From assembly GCA_025093555.1 (NCBI GenBank), contig JAIWNF010000021.1, forward strand, positions 186,001-250,000: a stretch of DNA of 64,000 nt, written 5' to 3'. This document shows positions 12,764 to 25,957 of the stretch, one piece after another (the stretch's first letter is position 1; each line of letters begins with the position of its first letter). The notes under the pieces were generated by a model, which saw only the letters and a list, made by a program, of their open reading frames with translations, was not told the origin of the DNA and did not search any database. Source of the stretch: Circinella umbellata. Taxonomy: Eukaryota > Mucoromycota > Mucoromycetes > Mucorales > Lichtheimiaceae. Position numbers and translations under genes: made by a program.

Positions 12764-14175
12764 CTAATAAGCTAATTTTTCGACTAATTTAACTGAATTT
12801 GCAAACTCAATAGCTTGAGGTTTATTTCTCAAAGCATCCAATATATAGTTTGTTGACTTGTCATCGTCACCAACAATATCAGTTATTTTAGCATCCGATC
12901 TACTATGTTTTACTTCTTCTCCATTATCGTTATTATCTTGGTTAATAGATGGATTTCTCATTAACTTTTCTGAGCGAATGATATCTTTGATTAAACCTAG
13001 TAACAATTCAAATCCACTAGGATCTCGACTTTGCGCATTTTCTATATATATTATAAAATTATTAAGAAGAGCCCCACTTTTAACCATTATTTATTCCAAA
13101 CTAGTCAAGTATTACATAAAAAACAACTTACCCAGTTCAAATGAATTTGAAGATTCTTGTACCACATGAACTGATTTATTTAGTACTGTTTGTTGTTCTT
13201 CTTCATTTCGTTTGATAAAATCCAATAGTAATTGAGGACCTTTTCCTTTTGCCTTTTATTAAGCATATGATAATTAGTTTTTCTTTTTTTCTAAACATTA
13301 ATTATTAATAAACTAAATATTATTGAGCTTACTTTGAGTTCAAACTGAACTGTTTGAATACAACCCCCAGGTTTTGTTACGCGTATAAGTTCTTCAAGTA
13401 CACGTGTCATTGTGGGTTTTGGAATGACGCGTAACACATGAACAAAGTCAAAAGTATCATCATCAAGTGAATGTATATCCCCGATTCGAACATGAACATT
13501 ATGTTGATGAATACTATAATCAGATCGATCAGCAAGAATCGTAAATTGACTAGATGGGTGCTCTGAAGCCATATTCTATATAGGATCATCAAGGGGGAAA
13601 TGGTTATATTTTAATTTACTCATTACATACTTGTATTCTTGCACACAGATTCCTTTGTTGAATTTTATAAACTTTCAAATAACTTACCATCCAATATTCA
13701 AGACTTGTTGCTTCAGCTGATGAACTACCAGAACTAACAATATTTTCAGTAATAATTAAAATCATGGCATCATCAAACTGAACAAATTTATGCACGTCGG
13801 GCAATACATCGTAACTAATTTTTTTTTTTAATGGTCCGAGCAAAACGAAAAAAAAAAGCCAGAAAATATTATTTGGTGAGCTATATAATATAATACAACT
13901 CACATTATTATATAACAAAGTTAATATTGTATATTTTTACGTACCCATCAAAAGTGATACTCCCATCAACAGCGTCAAAAAATTGCTGTAAATATATATA
14001 TATATATTGTTGTTAGATTTATGTTTGTCAAAAGATGCAACAAGAGAGAAGGGGAAAACAGAAATAAACATCCTAAACTAATAAGTGAAGAGATTAAACA
14101 TACCGACTCTTCAAAAGATAATGTACGTGTAGAAGTTTCTCTAGCGAAAAATCCAGGTCTAGGTGGCATACTCAT
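12764..14175 (-). CDS. Methyltransferase-like protein (degenerate SAM site)
   Basis: Predicted 293 aa protein resembling the class I SAM-dependent methyltransferases that are expanded in fungi. Six minus-strand exons join in frame: 14104-14175, 13945-13985, 13688-13814, 13333-13575, 13132-13252 and 12764-13041. The final acceptor is the AG at 13042-13043; the nearer AG at 13079-13080 would break the frame. The core is in residues 81-161: MASEHPSSQF (post-motif I), GDIHSLDDDTFDFVHVLRV (motif II/IV-like) and VLEELIRVTKPGG (motif post-III). The glycine-rich motif I that normally precedes MASEHP is absent; the sequence instead runs LEYWM directly into NMASEHP. Catalytic activity is therefore doubtful. 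The C-terminal 130 residues are not recognised. The start chosen is the first of two close ATGs. Confidence 0.65.
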
Positions 14176-15074
14176 TTTTTTATGTACTTTTGAGAAAAAG
14201 ATAGTAGTAATACGTAACAAGAAGAAGAAAAAAAAAACAGAAAGAAGAAAGAAATTGAATCTTTACGTACTCCTTTTTTTTTTTTTTGTACTCTGGTAAC
14301 CTGAATTTTATAGAAAGATAACTTTCTTTTTTTTCTTTTGATTTGAACAGAATTCTGATGTCATTTTTTAAAACAAATATATATATATCAGTGCATATAT
14401 ATTTATATACACGGGTAACAAAAAAAAAATAAGGTGAGTGTGTGAGTGTGAGAACACTAATTTAGCTGGGATGGATTTTTTTTTTGGGGGGAGGAGATGG
14501 GGGAAAAGGCTGTGCGTCTTTAAGTTTCTATAAAGTTTATTGAACCCATGATTTATGCCAAGTTTAATAGTACAAAAAATTCAAAAATGGAAGAGAAGAG
14601 GAACCCAGGTTTATAATCATTTGTTTTGTTTTAAAAAAAGAAAATGATGATGATGTTCAATTATTTGGGTTAAAAAAAAAAACAGAATATTTAAAAGTAA
14701 AGTGATGATGTAGGATGATGATGTTGCATGACGATGATGATGTTGCATGATGATATAAAAGATGCGATTAGATAAAATGATACAGAAGAAGTAAAATGAT
14801 AATTATATCTTCAGTAAATGTCTATTACTTGTAGAATAATAATAATAGTTATTAATGCTGTTATTACACGAACTTACTGTTGTGAATTATTGATTAAGAG
14901 AGAGTTATTTTTTTAAGGTGTGACAATGATATATGATTTGAGAAAGGTAAGTAAAATGTCGTAACACCCTAAAATCACGCATCACCTGTAGTACTAGAGT
15001 CATAAGGTAACATCTGTTATATAAACTCGACTTTTAGTACTCACATCATCATATATATAAATCACTTTTTTTTT
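14176..15074. other. Intergenic with GATGAT-type repeats
   Basis: This gap lies between the methyltransferase promoter and the 3' end of RAD1. It holds imperfect ATGATG trinucleotide repeats between about 14642 and 14755, including a near-duplicated GATGATGTTGCATGA unit. No gene was found. Confidence 0.6.
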
Positions 15075-16453
15075 CTACCAATTTTCTACAAACAAAAATA
15101 AAATAAAGCTTACAGTAAATTCCACATGGGATTCTTGAATACGAAACTATGTTATTAAGATAAAACAAAGTTATATATCGGAAAAGACAGAAAGAATAAT
15201 ATAATAGGTTTTTTTTTTATGTAATGCAAGGTTTCTTACTAGCATGGATAATACACCATCTCGTGAGACCCGTAAAGAAACTTCATCTGACTGATCTAAA
15301 GCTTTATTACAATATACAATATGCGAGAAATGATAACTAATATAAAAGAATCGTCATCGTCATCATTAATATACTGATTTTAAATCATAAGTTTATATAG
15401 AATGAGCTATCATTTTTTTTTTTTTACCTATATGTTGCTGCTTCATTACAGTGAAAACTTATAAATGATTCAGAATGCTCTGGATATTCCATCTATGTTA
15501 ATGAAATATTTGATTTTATTAAAACAAATAGTTGTATGAATTTTTATTTTGTTTACTTATTTTTATATTTTACCTCAAAAGTACCGTTGTTTCCTTCACC
15601 AGTAAGAGAAAAGCATGGATCTGCTGGAGAAAATGTCATATTGATTTTTTCACAAGACTTATCCAAATCACTCATGGCTTCTTTTAACCATGATGACTAT
15701 ATATATATTTCCCCCAATTTTTTCTTTTCAAAATTAGCTTGATGATTCTCCCCTTACTTATTCTTTTTTTTTTTAAACTCTTATTACCTTCATAATTGCT
15801 CTTTGACTTAAGTTTGGCTCATCATTTAAGCTTAATTCAAGGTTTTCACTATCTGGTTCCAAAGTAACAAGTCGACAATGAGTTGATACATCATTTTCTC
15901 GATCATCACGACTCAATAAACGAATCCAGTGTGATATATATATTTATGCGCGTGTGTGTAAGCTTATAGTCAGAAAAGTCCACTTTTTTTTTTTTTTTCT
16001 ATTTTTTTTTTACCTGATGACAAGATGAGTTCCTGTTGAAGGATATTGGATTTTACATGTATCTGCTGCGGGTGTACTCGCTGGACCTAATAAGCTCAGT
16101 GAATCAATTAATGTATTTAAACCAATACCAAACGTTGGTACTTCTTGTCCTTGTTGTTTTCTATATATTTCAAACATATGACGTCTTATATATGCAATGG
16201 CTTTCACACGATGTGTTTCAACAACTGTAAATGTTATTCCTTCATCGTAAATATTACAGGTCGCGATCTATTTGGTAGTTTTTTTTTTTTTTTCTTCAGT
16301 TATCAGAAATAACAATTAAAAAACATCTACCGAATTTTACAAAGAATTTACATTTTTTATATGAATTGATTTTAAAAGATTAAGGACTGTTCGAAGACTA
16401 TTCACTTCACCACTAAAGACATTGGTAGTAACAGCTCCAGTCGTAGTAGCCAT
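15075..16453 (-). CDS. rad1: RAD1-type subunit of the 9-1-1 checkpoint clamp
   Basis: Predicted 278 aa PCNA-like checkpoint protein. With Rad9 and Hus1 it forms the ring loaded at damaged DNA to activate ATR/Mec1 signalling in the nucleus. Seven minus-strand exons join in frame: 16352-16453, 16014-16267, 15788-15911, 15574-15696, 15428-15492, 15240-15336 and 15075-15146. Family landmarks: LRTVLNLLKSIHIKN at the N-terminus, FTVVETHRVKAIAYI (sliding-clamp strand pair), SWLKEAMSDLD near residue 161, CFSLTGEGNNGTFEMEYPEH and FISFHCNEA. The length matches human RAD1 (about 280). The acceptor of intron 2 is the GAG at 15912-15914; nearer candidates leave stop codons. The last 24 codons were left unspliced because the alternative intron would be only about 28 bases. 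It shares a short promoter with NOB1. Confidence 0.88.
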
Positions 16454-16637
16454 TATTTCCTGCATCGAAAAGATATAAAAAAAAAAAAAAAGGAAAAACG
16501 CAAAGATTTCTCCGCAAACTTTTTTTTTTAAGGCTTTTTTTTTTTTTTTGGGTGTCGAACATATTTTTTTTTTTAACTTTTTGATCTAAAAAAAAACTAA
16601 ACGATCGAAACAACAATTAACACCAGCAACAACCATT
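16454..16637. promoter_or_regulatory. Bidirectional promoter, RAD1 / NOB1
   Basis: Only 184 bases separate the two divergent start codons. The interval is built of several A and T runs (for example 16480-16494, 16519-16528 and 16535-16550) with no other gene. Such poly(dA:dT) tracts exclude nucleosomes in fungal promoters; a shared promoter is inferred from position alone. Confidence 0.6.
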
Positions 16638-18462
16638 ATGGCCTCTTCTAATACGTTTCCTTTTGGAGAACCAAAAATTGAACAATTAATCGTTGATACC
16701 AATGCGATTGTTAATGGTACAACATTACAATATACAGCAAAAGAGTTTTATACCTGTCCTGATATCATTAATGAAGTCAGAAGTGCACATTCTCGAGAAT
16801 ATTTATCTCGATTACCTTTTGAGATCCAAGTTCAAGATCCAACTGAAGAGTCTTTACAAGCTGGTAAAAAAATAAAAATAAAAAAAAATTTAACTTTTTT
16901 TTTTTTTTCGGCTTTGTTTTGTTATTATTCAATAAGTTATGCAAATGGAAAAAAACAAATATATATTTATATAGTATTATTAATTATTTAGTTATCGAAT
17001 TCTCGAAAAAGACGGGTGATTTTGCGTCATTATCTTTACCCGATTTGAAAGTGTTGGCTTTAACATATACATTTGAAGCTCGTGCTAACGGTACGGATGG
17101 TATTCGTAAGGAACCTGTTAAGGTTCGTCCAACAGGTACATTACCCAGTGCACCACCGCCCAAACAAAAAGCAGCAGCATCATCAGCAACTGAAAATACT
17201 GTGGATGATGATGGATGGGAAACAGCAGCTCCAAAGAAAAAGGGACATCATTTTAACAATAATAAAAAGAGACAACCTCAACAGCCAAAGAAGGTTGAAG
17301 AAGTCCCCACATCATCATCCACTGCAACCGCCACAACAACAACAGACAATGAATTAGAAAAGAAAGAATCCGCTGATACTGTAACCCAGCAATTGGAAAA
17401 TTTGACTATCGAATCTGTAACTGAGCAACAGCAACAACAGGAAGAACAAGTGGATGAGGATGATAGTGATAATGAAGCTGAATGGATTACACCTGATAAT
17501 ATTGAAGAATACAAAGCAACTGAATTAGGTGTGACACCAGAAGAATTGAAAAAACCAAAGAATCTTACAGTAGCATGTATGACAAGCGATTTTGCAATGC
17601 AGGTAATATACATATATATATTGAGTATTTTTTATGACTCAAATACCATCATTTTTAAAAATGATTTTACGTCTTTAACGAGTTCCAATAACAAAAAAAA
17701 AAAAAATTCTTTTTATAATAGAACGTCTTGCTTCAAATGAATATGAATTTGGTATCTACAGGTGGACATCGTATCACTAAAGTTAAGAACTGGATTTTGC
17801 GATGCCATGCTTGTTTCGGGTATGTTTTCAAGTGAATTAAATAATGCATTATGTGTCCAATTTAAAAAAAAAGAAAGAATTAATCAGTAACCACAATATA
17901 TTGATGTATAAAATATAGTGTGACAAGTAATATGGAAAAGAAGTTTTGTCCCAAGTGTGGTAATGCATCCTTGCAACGTGTATCATGTAGCACTAACAGC
18001 AAAGGTCAAGTAACTTATTATTTAAAAAAGAATTACCAATATAATCTTCGTGGAACAAAGGTTTGTGTAAAAAAAAAAAAAGAACACATCAGAAAAGAGG
18101 AAGAAGTAGAACAATGGAAAGAGGGGAGAAGGGATATTATCGTTTATATGCTCAATATTGGATGGATTTGCTTATATACAATTTTTCTTTTTTAATTAAA
18201 TTAGTATGATATTCCAAAACCACAAGGTGGTCGACGAGTCAATAATATTGTCTTACGTGAAGATCAACGTGAATATGTTAAGGCAAAACAAAACAGAAGC
18301 AAAAAGGGTATATTGGATATGTTTGATCCTGATTTTATTCCACTTGCAGGTAAAACAGGTATTGATGATCGATCTGGTGGTAACAATATGTTTGGTACCG
18401 ATGTGATTGGATTTGGTCGTAGAAATCCAAATACTTCTCGACGTGGTGGAAGAAGAAAGTAA
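16638..18462 (+). CDS. nob1: NOB1, 20S pre-rRNA D-site endonuclease
   Basis: Predicted 444 aa endonuclease that makes the final cut at the 3' end of 18S rRNA in pre-40S particles. Five exons: 16638-16863, 16992-17602, 17722-17819, 17919-18060 and 18205-18462. The PIN domain occupies about residues 14-105, with acidic metal ligands visible at D20 (IVDTNAIV), E46 and D93 (SLPDLKVLALTY), plus the typical IEFSKKTGDF segment. Residues 110-270 are a charged, low-complexity linker. A zinc ribbon is formed by C307/C310 and C322/C325. The C-terminus ends in a basic GRRNPN...RRGGRRK tail, as in human NOB1. The split of both the PIN domain and the zinc ribbon across introns is intact and no defect was seen. 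Confidence 0.95.
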
Positions 18463-21400
18463 AAAAAAAAAAAAAAGAAAAATCAATACTTAATTTTACA
18501 TACATACATACATTACATATACACTTACATACACACAAACATATAAGCTGGTCCATCTTTTTTTCTTCTTCTTTTTCCTCTTTTTTTTTTTTTTAAATCT
18601 TCATATTTTCTTTCTTGGCTCTCATTTTATATAATTGAGTTGTTGTTGTAGATAACATTATTATATTATCATTTTTTTTCTTAAAAAAAAAAATCTCATT
18701 TGTTGTATACTATTACAAAGAATATAAAATAAAAACACTATATGCTTTATTATTTTATTTAGTTTGTATTTCTGGTACATAACGACGGAATGATAGTATC
18801 ATTACTAATACCAATAGTTTTTCCTAGAAGAATTTCATATCCCGTGCTTGTTTGAAAGTAGATTAACGTTTATTAAAGAAGAGATAAACAAAAAACCGAC
18901 TAAATGAACGCTGCGTCTCTTAATAGGACATATCCGCTCGAGTCCGATCCTGTTAGGCAAAGGAATATGAAAAAACCTAAAGGCGATAAGGTATTTGAAA
19001 GTAAGTTTAAAAAACCTGCAATGAAACAACAAATGGAAAACTCATGGTTAACCCCTTTTTTATGGTTGGCTTAATAACGAAACCGGAGGTATATGTATGT
19101 GTGTATACATGTATACGTACGTGAAAAACACGGATATTTAGGGTTACTTTTAGAAGGAACAAAATAGCTAAAAGAAAGGATAATACCTGTTAATACATGT
19201 AAAAAAAAAGAAAAGTATGTCTAATGCGTGTCAAAATAAAGGGTTGGAAAATAATAAAAAAAAAAAAATAGGAAATACAAGGTGTAATAGAATCTGAACG
19301 TGGCTAAAATAGGCACATATAGATATACTTTACACAAATACAAATTTAGGAATTAATCTGCAGGGTGATTTCTTTTATTGCCACCAAAGATATCGTTTTA
19401 TTGAGTACAACACAAGTGATTATAGTGAGATAATTTCATTTGGCAGTATTTTACGAAAGAAAAAACATGAACGATCATCATTATGTGTTCAAAATAATGT
19501 ATAGTGTAATAACAGCTGTTGTATTTTGATGTAAGAAGAATGGTCTAGTAATGAAACAGTAGGCTCACTTTTTGAAAATGGGATGATTGCTAATTCATAG
19601 CAACAAACTTTAATTACAGCACTATTGGTATATTTAAGAGCGACTGATGGCAAAGTTATTTACCATTGATACACATTATATACAAAATAAATATTACTAT
19701 CCTAACTCAACTGGAACGGGAATTTGCTATGAATAAAAATAAATTATCACCATGTTAGTGATGTTATAAATCATGACATGTACTATATACATTGATGAAA
19801 AAGAACTTTTGAAATATCAGGCAAGCTATTCAAGGTCTTAAATTGTTACCTGGTTATTTTCATTCTATATTTTTATGGTTTATTGTTAGCTTATTCGTGA
19901 AAGAAGAATATGTTGTCAAACTTATTAGTAGCAAAGGTTTTTGTGTACAATCATAATTACGCATGTAAATGTATGTATGTGGTTTAACATAAACATATTT
20001 TCTCCTCTTTTTTTTTCACTGTACATACGTATCCTTCTTTTAACACGATTATCCCTCGCACTTATGGCATAAAAACCCCCTCTTCTTAATTTCCTCTTCC
20101 CGTCGTTTTTCATTTACGTAGTTTTAGAAATGCTTGTCGTTAATAAAAAATATAATAAATACTAGCAAAGAAGATAATAAGATGGTTGCTCAATAGTTAG
20201 AAAGTTCAACAAGACGTCCTGATCAATACATTTATATTATCATACTCTATAACTTTTTAATGGCTATCACCGTACCAATCATTATTTTTCTTCTTTCTTC
20301 CCACTCCTTTTTTTTTTTTTTTTTTTACCCTACGGATCATGTTGCCTGTAAATATTCTCGTTATAGTTCATTTTCTTTCTTCGTAGAAATAAAAAGAAGC
20401 TCGAGAATAAGAAAAAAAAAATAGAGAGGTGGCATATATGTAAATTCTGACCGATGGCTTCAGGCCATAAAAAAAAGATCACCGAAAGAAATATATGATA
20501 TATTATCACAGTAAGATTAAATAACATCAATTTCAAAAGGAGTACTGTACGTAACCGGATCAAAAAAAAAAAAAAAAAACTTTTAATTTTATTATAATAG
20601 TTCTGATAATAGTCCAAATATGAAGAGGGTAGCTAATTTATAGGGTCTTTATTATCAAATATTGACTCTTTTGGAATTTCATAAATCAAATAGTCACAGA
20701 ACGAGCTTAATATGTATTTATTATTGCATGGGGAATTTTTAGCAGATTATATATAGCATACAGAAGAAAAGACGGCTTTGAATAATGTGGGCGTAGTATC
20801 TTTGTCAGGGTCCAAAGTGCAGTATAAATAGTATAAATAGTATTGTTCTACATGGTGTAATATTCTTACTAAAAGTCGCAATAGTAATGGTACAATAGTA
20901 TCACAACAATAATAACATACCATATTGATTTGCGCAGTAAGTATGTACGTAACCAAGAAAAAAGGGGGCTTGGAGGGTCATAAAGCAGAGGAAAGGCTTG
21001 TCCTGTATGTCGATCACTTGACCAGATCATTACAATAGTATAATCATTTTATACTGAGAGGTTAGTACATATATAACTGCTAATACTAGTAGATAAGCTT
21101 TTTTGTTTATAATATGTATGTGTGCTGACCAAGTAAATAACTTCTCATTCCAATAGTGCATACTTCACTTTTGTTTTTGTAGTCTTTATAATATATACTT
21201 TTATGTGTGTTTGTACGTACATAAATAGCGAGAGCTATCGATGATTGAAACATTACACAAAAGTGAAGCACCCAGATAATAGTCATAAATTGCTCCTAGC
21301 CACACGCTAACCTATTTTTAAAATTTAATTTCTATTATACTCATGTAATGCAGAAAAAAAAAAGAAAGAAAGATGTATATTCATAATAAAATATTTATGG

Positions 21401-21881
21401 GTTTTCAGCTATCATTTTCAAAATTGCACCACTTTCGTTTTACTTTTTGTTACATACGTAACAACAATCTTATTTTTCTGTACTAGACTATTAAAAAAAA
21501 ATACTTTTACAACAGCAACAACAACAAAAGTAAAACTCCATAAATATGGTATTAAAAAAAAAGAATTGCTGCTCTGCTTTCGATTGATATAATTAAAAAA
21601 GTAAATACATAAAAAAAAAAAAAAAAAGAAAAAGATAGTGAACAAGGGAAAATTACACCTCACTGATAGGAAAAAATAATCAGCTACCGTTTGTGTTTGC
21701 ATGCATTTTGTTCTGTGTGTGAATGTATGGGTGATAATTGTGGGTGAGGGGAGAGGGGGGGCTTGTGTGTACTATGTATAAAATGTAATGATTTTGCTGG
21801 TAATAATTGAAACAAACCCAAAGATAGGCTTTTCTTCTGCTTTTGAATTTTGTGATAAAATGATTATAATTATAAGGTGTT
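18463..21881. other. Gene-free AT-rich stretch
   Basis: Downstream of NOB1 there is a long stretch with no recognisable coding potential on either strand. It contains A/T homopolymers, scattered TACGTA hexamers and a slightly GC-richer patch at about 18900-18965 for which I found no function. Confidence 0.6.
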
Positions 21882-22780
21882 TTAGGCGGTAAAAATCTTG
21901 TCAAGTAAACCATGCTTTGAGTCAAAAAAGATAGCAACTTGTTGTAAAGCCTTAGGATTATTCCTGATTTGTTGATTGACAATACCTGTATGTTGTATAA
22001 TAAAAACAAATATGGATGAGTTATCCATATATAGAATCAAATGTGGCATTTTAAACATGCATCATTATTACATGTTAAGATGTATTCATCCACATAAGAA
22101 AAAAACAAGTTGCATATAAAGCATAAATAGTAATTACCGTGAAACCAATAAAGATGTAAAGGATATACAACAACGGCAACCATCCATAAAGAATCAACAC
22201 GATGGTGATGTTTAAGTTGAACGATCATCCATGCATGAAGTACCAAACGAAGAAAAAAGAATGTTGATGCGAATAAAAGGTCGCATCGCCAAGCTTTACT
22301 TAAAGAGCCTGCAGCGAGAATGAGTGTAGGAAGTTCAAGAATTGCTGCCATACAAAAGAAAGATGCTGTACGCATTCGCAAAAACCATAAAAGAAATACG
22401 ATATAAAGCGTATGATGGAACCATCCGGTCAAGAATGTAATGCGACGACGGTAATAGAGAGATCCATATGACAAATCCAAGATCAAGTAGGAGATAAAAA
22501 AGCAGACACTTGCAGTATGCCAAGCAGATTCAACTCCCAACATCCGGGTATTCCATCCAGATAACCAAAATTGTATAAAACAAGGTATTGAAATTATAGT
22601 ACAAACGAGGCTACTAGCAAATGTAAGCAACCAACTGATTTGCTTTTCTGTTTTTGCAAGGCCTGAATAAATACATCCAAAAAAAAAAGCTGATAAACCT
22701 GTCAAGCTAACAGCAAATGAAATTGGAACAATAGGTTGCTCGAATACTTCGGTAACGGTAAGCTCGTTATTGAAGATCAT
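21882..22780 (-). CDS. TLC-like multi-pass membrane protein
   Basis: Predicted 248 aa integral membrane protein. Two minus-strand exons, 22138-22780 and 21882-21985, join inside a glycine codon (FHG-IVNQQ). Several hydrophobic spans are visible: about 17-37, 50-72, 88-105, 122-136, 137-160 and 168-187, with a final one near 195-212. The segment WFHHTLYIVFLLWFL carries the adjacent histidines typical of TLC (TRAM/LAG1/CLN8) domains, followed by ILELPTLILAAGS and RCDLLFASTFFFLRLVLHAW, which resemble TLCD-type proteins of fungi. TLC proteins act in ceramide synthesis or membrane lipid balance; the catalytic Lag1 motif of ceramide synthases is not present, so a TLCD-like lipid role is more likely. 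The family assignment rests on my reading of motifs only. Confidence 0.6.
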
Positions 22781-25700
22781 TATTGTTGCACTTTTGCTTT
22801 ATGTTGCTATTGTTGTTAATTGTTGTTTAAAAAGCCAAAATGCGTGATTGAAATAGAGTAAAAATAAAAGAAAGAAAAATATATATATATATATATTTTA
22901 TATTGTTTTTGTTTGTGCTATCTGAAAATTATAAAAAAAAAGGGACACAAATTAAAAAAAAAAAAAAAAAAGAATTTGGAAGTTATTTTTATACGATTCA
23001 AGCGTATGACATGGCGGTGAACCACCTTTTATAACAACATTCAGCTGAGGGGCGAAAAGAAAAAAAAAAGCGTCAAATCACAGGAGCAGACGTTTGAATC
23101 TAATAACCGAAGGAGATTATCTTGTAGCCACCTTGTTTAATACATTAACTTATATTCTGACGCATCACTTGTACTTCTCCCGCCCCTTATATAATCACCC
23201 CTGTTCCACAAAAAAAATAGCAGGCTCCTCATCTTTCTACTCCCTTGCAGCCACTGTGATCACCTATAATCAGATTCGTCTCTTTACTTTCAGTTTCTCC
23301 TCCTCTTTTTTTTTTTTTTCCATTCCAGAATCCCTCCAAACCTCCTCTAACTTCCTTTCTTCCTTTATTATATCATACTATTAACACTTTGCTAATTTTT
23401 TTTTCTCTTTTTCTTAATGTCTTTATTTGATTTTTTTTTTTTACAATATATCTGTGCTCCTACTTAGTTTGCCACTGGAGTGCAGTTCATTTTTTTTAAG
23501 AAACAAAAAATCCCTGTGCTCCAGAACGGATTAATTATGGCCAAACGTAATTATCGGGTAATTTTTTTTATTTAACCCGGTTGTTCATGTATCTATATAA
23601 TTTATGTAGATTTTTATTATCATGTATATGGTTATATGCATTATATTCATAAATAATTATTTAAAATAAATTAAGAACTTGTCATGCAAGTAGAGTCTAT
23701 TACAACCAAATTTTATTGAACAATAAGCGGATATTCTTTTTTCTAGTTTTAGTGTTTGAATGCAAAATCATAATAGCAATTCAAAAAATTAGGAGGCTTC
23801 CGAGAGAGAAACTTGTTTACAGCAAAAAGAAGACCAAGTTTTTTTTAAAAAAAAATGAGGAGGTATTAAATTTTGTGTTTCCCTAACTATGAGAATTTGA
23901 CGACATAAAAAAAAATTAAAGAGGAGAGATTTTTCTTTTACAACTTTTTTCATCATTATTATTATTGTATTTTTGTTAACGTTAAGATAAATAATAGTAA
24001 TAATATCATCCTTCTTTATTTAAATATATTGGCGTTACGTAAAGAGCAAACATAAACCGATTTTGCATTGGTATTATGGTATTCTTGGTTACACATAGAT
24101 ACATTTATGCATGAAAAAGAAGGTTTATATTTGCATAATAACATGACAGTGATGGTTACCTTGACAATCACATCATGTCAAACGGGACCTTTATAACTGA
24201 TTAATATGGGTAAACTTTGCAAACAATCAATGTTTATTATCTAGTACCAGTAGTTGAAGTTTGTTGACTACTATTTTTTTTTTATCTTATCCTTGAAAAA
24301 GCACAGACGATCAAAAATAATAATATAATTATCCATAATAATCATCAAAGCAACAATAGGAGTTCAAAGAAACTTGTTTTCACTCTCATTTATCTCTATC
24401 TGTTTGGTTTTTTCCTCCTTCAATTTATATTATATGTATTATTTATGGTTAAATATTTTCTTTTCTTTCCCTTCTACTCTCCTCAATTGTGATCTTCCAT
24501 CAAAGTAAGATAAACCAGTATACAGCGTATAAAAAGTATACGATGAAAAACAAAAATAAAAAAAAAGCATCCTGTTGTCACCTTTCTTGTTTTTCAAGAA
24601 TGCCAAGCAATAAGAGGAGTTATTGGATGTCATTTGCTATATTGACTGGTTCATGATATAAAAAGTGAAGATTTGACAAGAGTATTTTGAGGGGAAGAAA
24701 AAATAAACTAGAAGAGGGGAGAAGCTATTACCATTATCATTATTATTTATATTTCTACGTAATATGCGTACGTAACATGAAAACAATATTAGTAATTATT
24801 ACTAATCCATTGAAAAAAGCATCTTGATTATTTCAATTGAATTTTCATGCATCAACTGGAAAATAATGGTACTTTCAATTTTCTTCAACATAAATTTCAC
24901 ATTTACGTAGTTCAAGAGACTTTTGTTCTTCATTTTTTCACATCTATAAAAGAAAACAAACAGCAAACTATATTATATTGGTCGAGGAGAAAAGCAAAGA
25001 AAAACCTTACTGCGTTGTGTTTTCTCTCATCGTACTCAATTATGATTTACAAACGAGAATAAACTCCAATAAACATTTGTTTGGAGCAGGTTCTTTTTTA
25101 AGGTAGAAATAAGATTTTTACCTTTCTAACTAGAGTCATTAATCCCTCACCTCCTTAATCTGGCCGATCATTTTTTTTTCTCATTGATTGCTTAATACGT
25201 AAACTTTTTTTTTTTTGACGATGGGTGCCGCATATGAAACCAAGAGCATAACTCTATATATTCTTTATGCGTTTATATTTGTTCTCAAAATGTCTTGATT
25301 AATGATCTGATAATTATTTTTTGGAGGGATTTATGTATGGGTTCCCATAATGAAATTAATTTCATCCATAAAGCCAACAAAAAATATAATTTTCTTTTGG
25401 TGCTTTTAATTTTCGTCTGTTGTCGATTATTATAAGCATCAAATAATGACTGTTTATTCTATATTCAATTGATAAGTTCAGATTGTAAAGTGTGAAACAT
25501 TCACAATCAAGTAAAAAGAAATTTTATCATGTTGATCATCGTAAAGAGCTGATATATTATGTTAGGCTGGTTCAAACAACATATATATATATATATACGC
25601 TTGATCTCGGTCGTGGTATCAATGATACTTAACCAAATTCTTAAAAAAAAGAAGTAAATCGTGTTCAAATTATGATTTTCTCGAGTAAATAATAGGTGTA

Positions 25701-25957
25701 AAAAAATTTCATTCCAAATCTATTAGAGAATTATGACCTTATCCGTTAGAAAAAATTCGAAAGATATGTGTATAATTACAGGACCAGCAGTATAAGGAAT
25801 TACTAATTAACATGCTTATTAGCATTTATAAAGTTACTACGTTTAACGTTTGCTTATAAGTGAATGAAACGCAAGATAAAATTTATCTAACATCCAATGT
25901 TTTCTATGTATCAAGTATTTTTTTTTTTCAATTATCTATTATATATTCTTTACTAAA
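22781..25957. other. Gene-free stretch with a small inverted repeat
   Basis: This 3.2 kb region between two minus-strand promoter and terminator regions contains no supported gene. A pyrimidine-rich, gene-like looking stretch at 23160-23380 has an open frame but a composition of Ser/Phe runs without similarity. An 11-base inverted repeat at 23475-23524 is listed separately. Confidence 0.55.
23475..23524 (+). repeat. 11-base inverted repeat (hairpin candidate)
   Basis: CTGGAGTGCAG at 23475-23485 faces CTGTGCTCCAG at 23514-23524. Nine of eleven positions pair as Watson-Crick and the two others pair as G-U wobble if the plus strand is transcribed. The loop is 28 bases and A/T-rich. A second CTGTGCTCC copy lies just upstream at about 23451. 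It may be a hairpin RNA or the remains of a small transposon end. Confidence 0.3.

Noticed and set aside
13079..13087. Acceptor AG at 13079-13080 (or an ATG start at 13087) for the last part of the methyltransferase
   Set aside because: That AG breaks the reading frame; the AG at 13042-13043 joins exon 5 in frame and makes a separate gene unnecessary.
14642..14760. CRISPR-like or minisatellite array of ATGATG units
   Set aside because: Units are simple trinucleotide repeats without constant repeats and unique spacers.
15930..15965. Earlier splice acceptor for RAD1 exon 3
   Set aside because: All nearer AGs lead into stop codons in the needed frame; GAG at 15912-15914 restores the frame and the conserved sequence.
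23094..23384. Gene in the pyrimidine-rich stretch
   Set aside because: The frame is Ser/Phe-rich from CT tracts, has no similarity and no ATG start.
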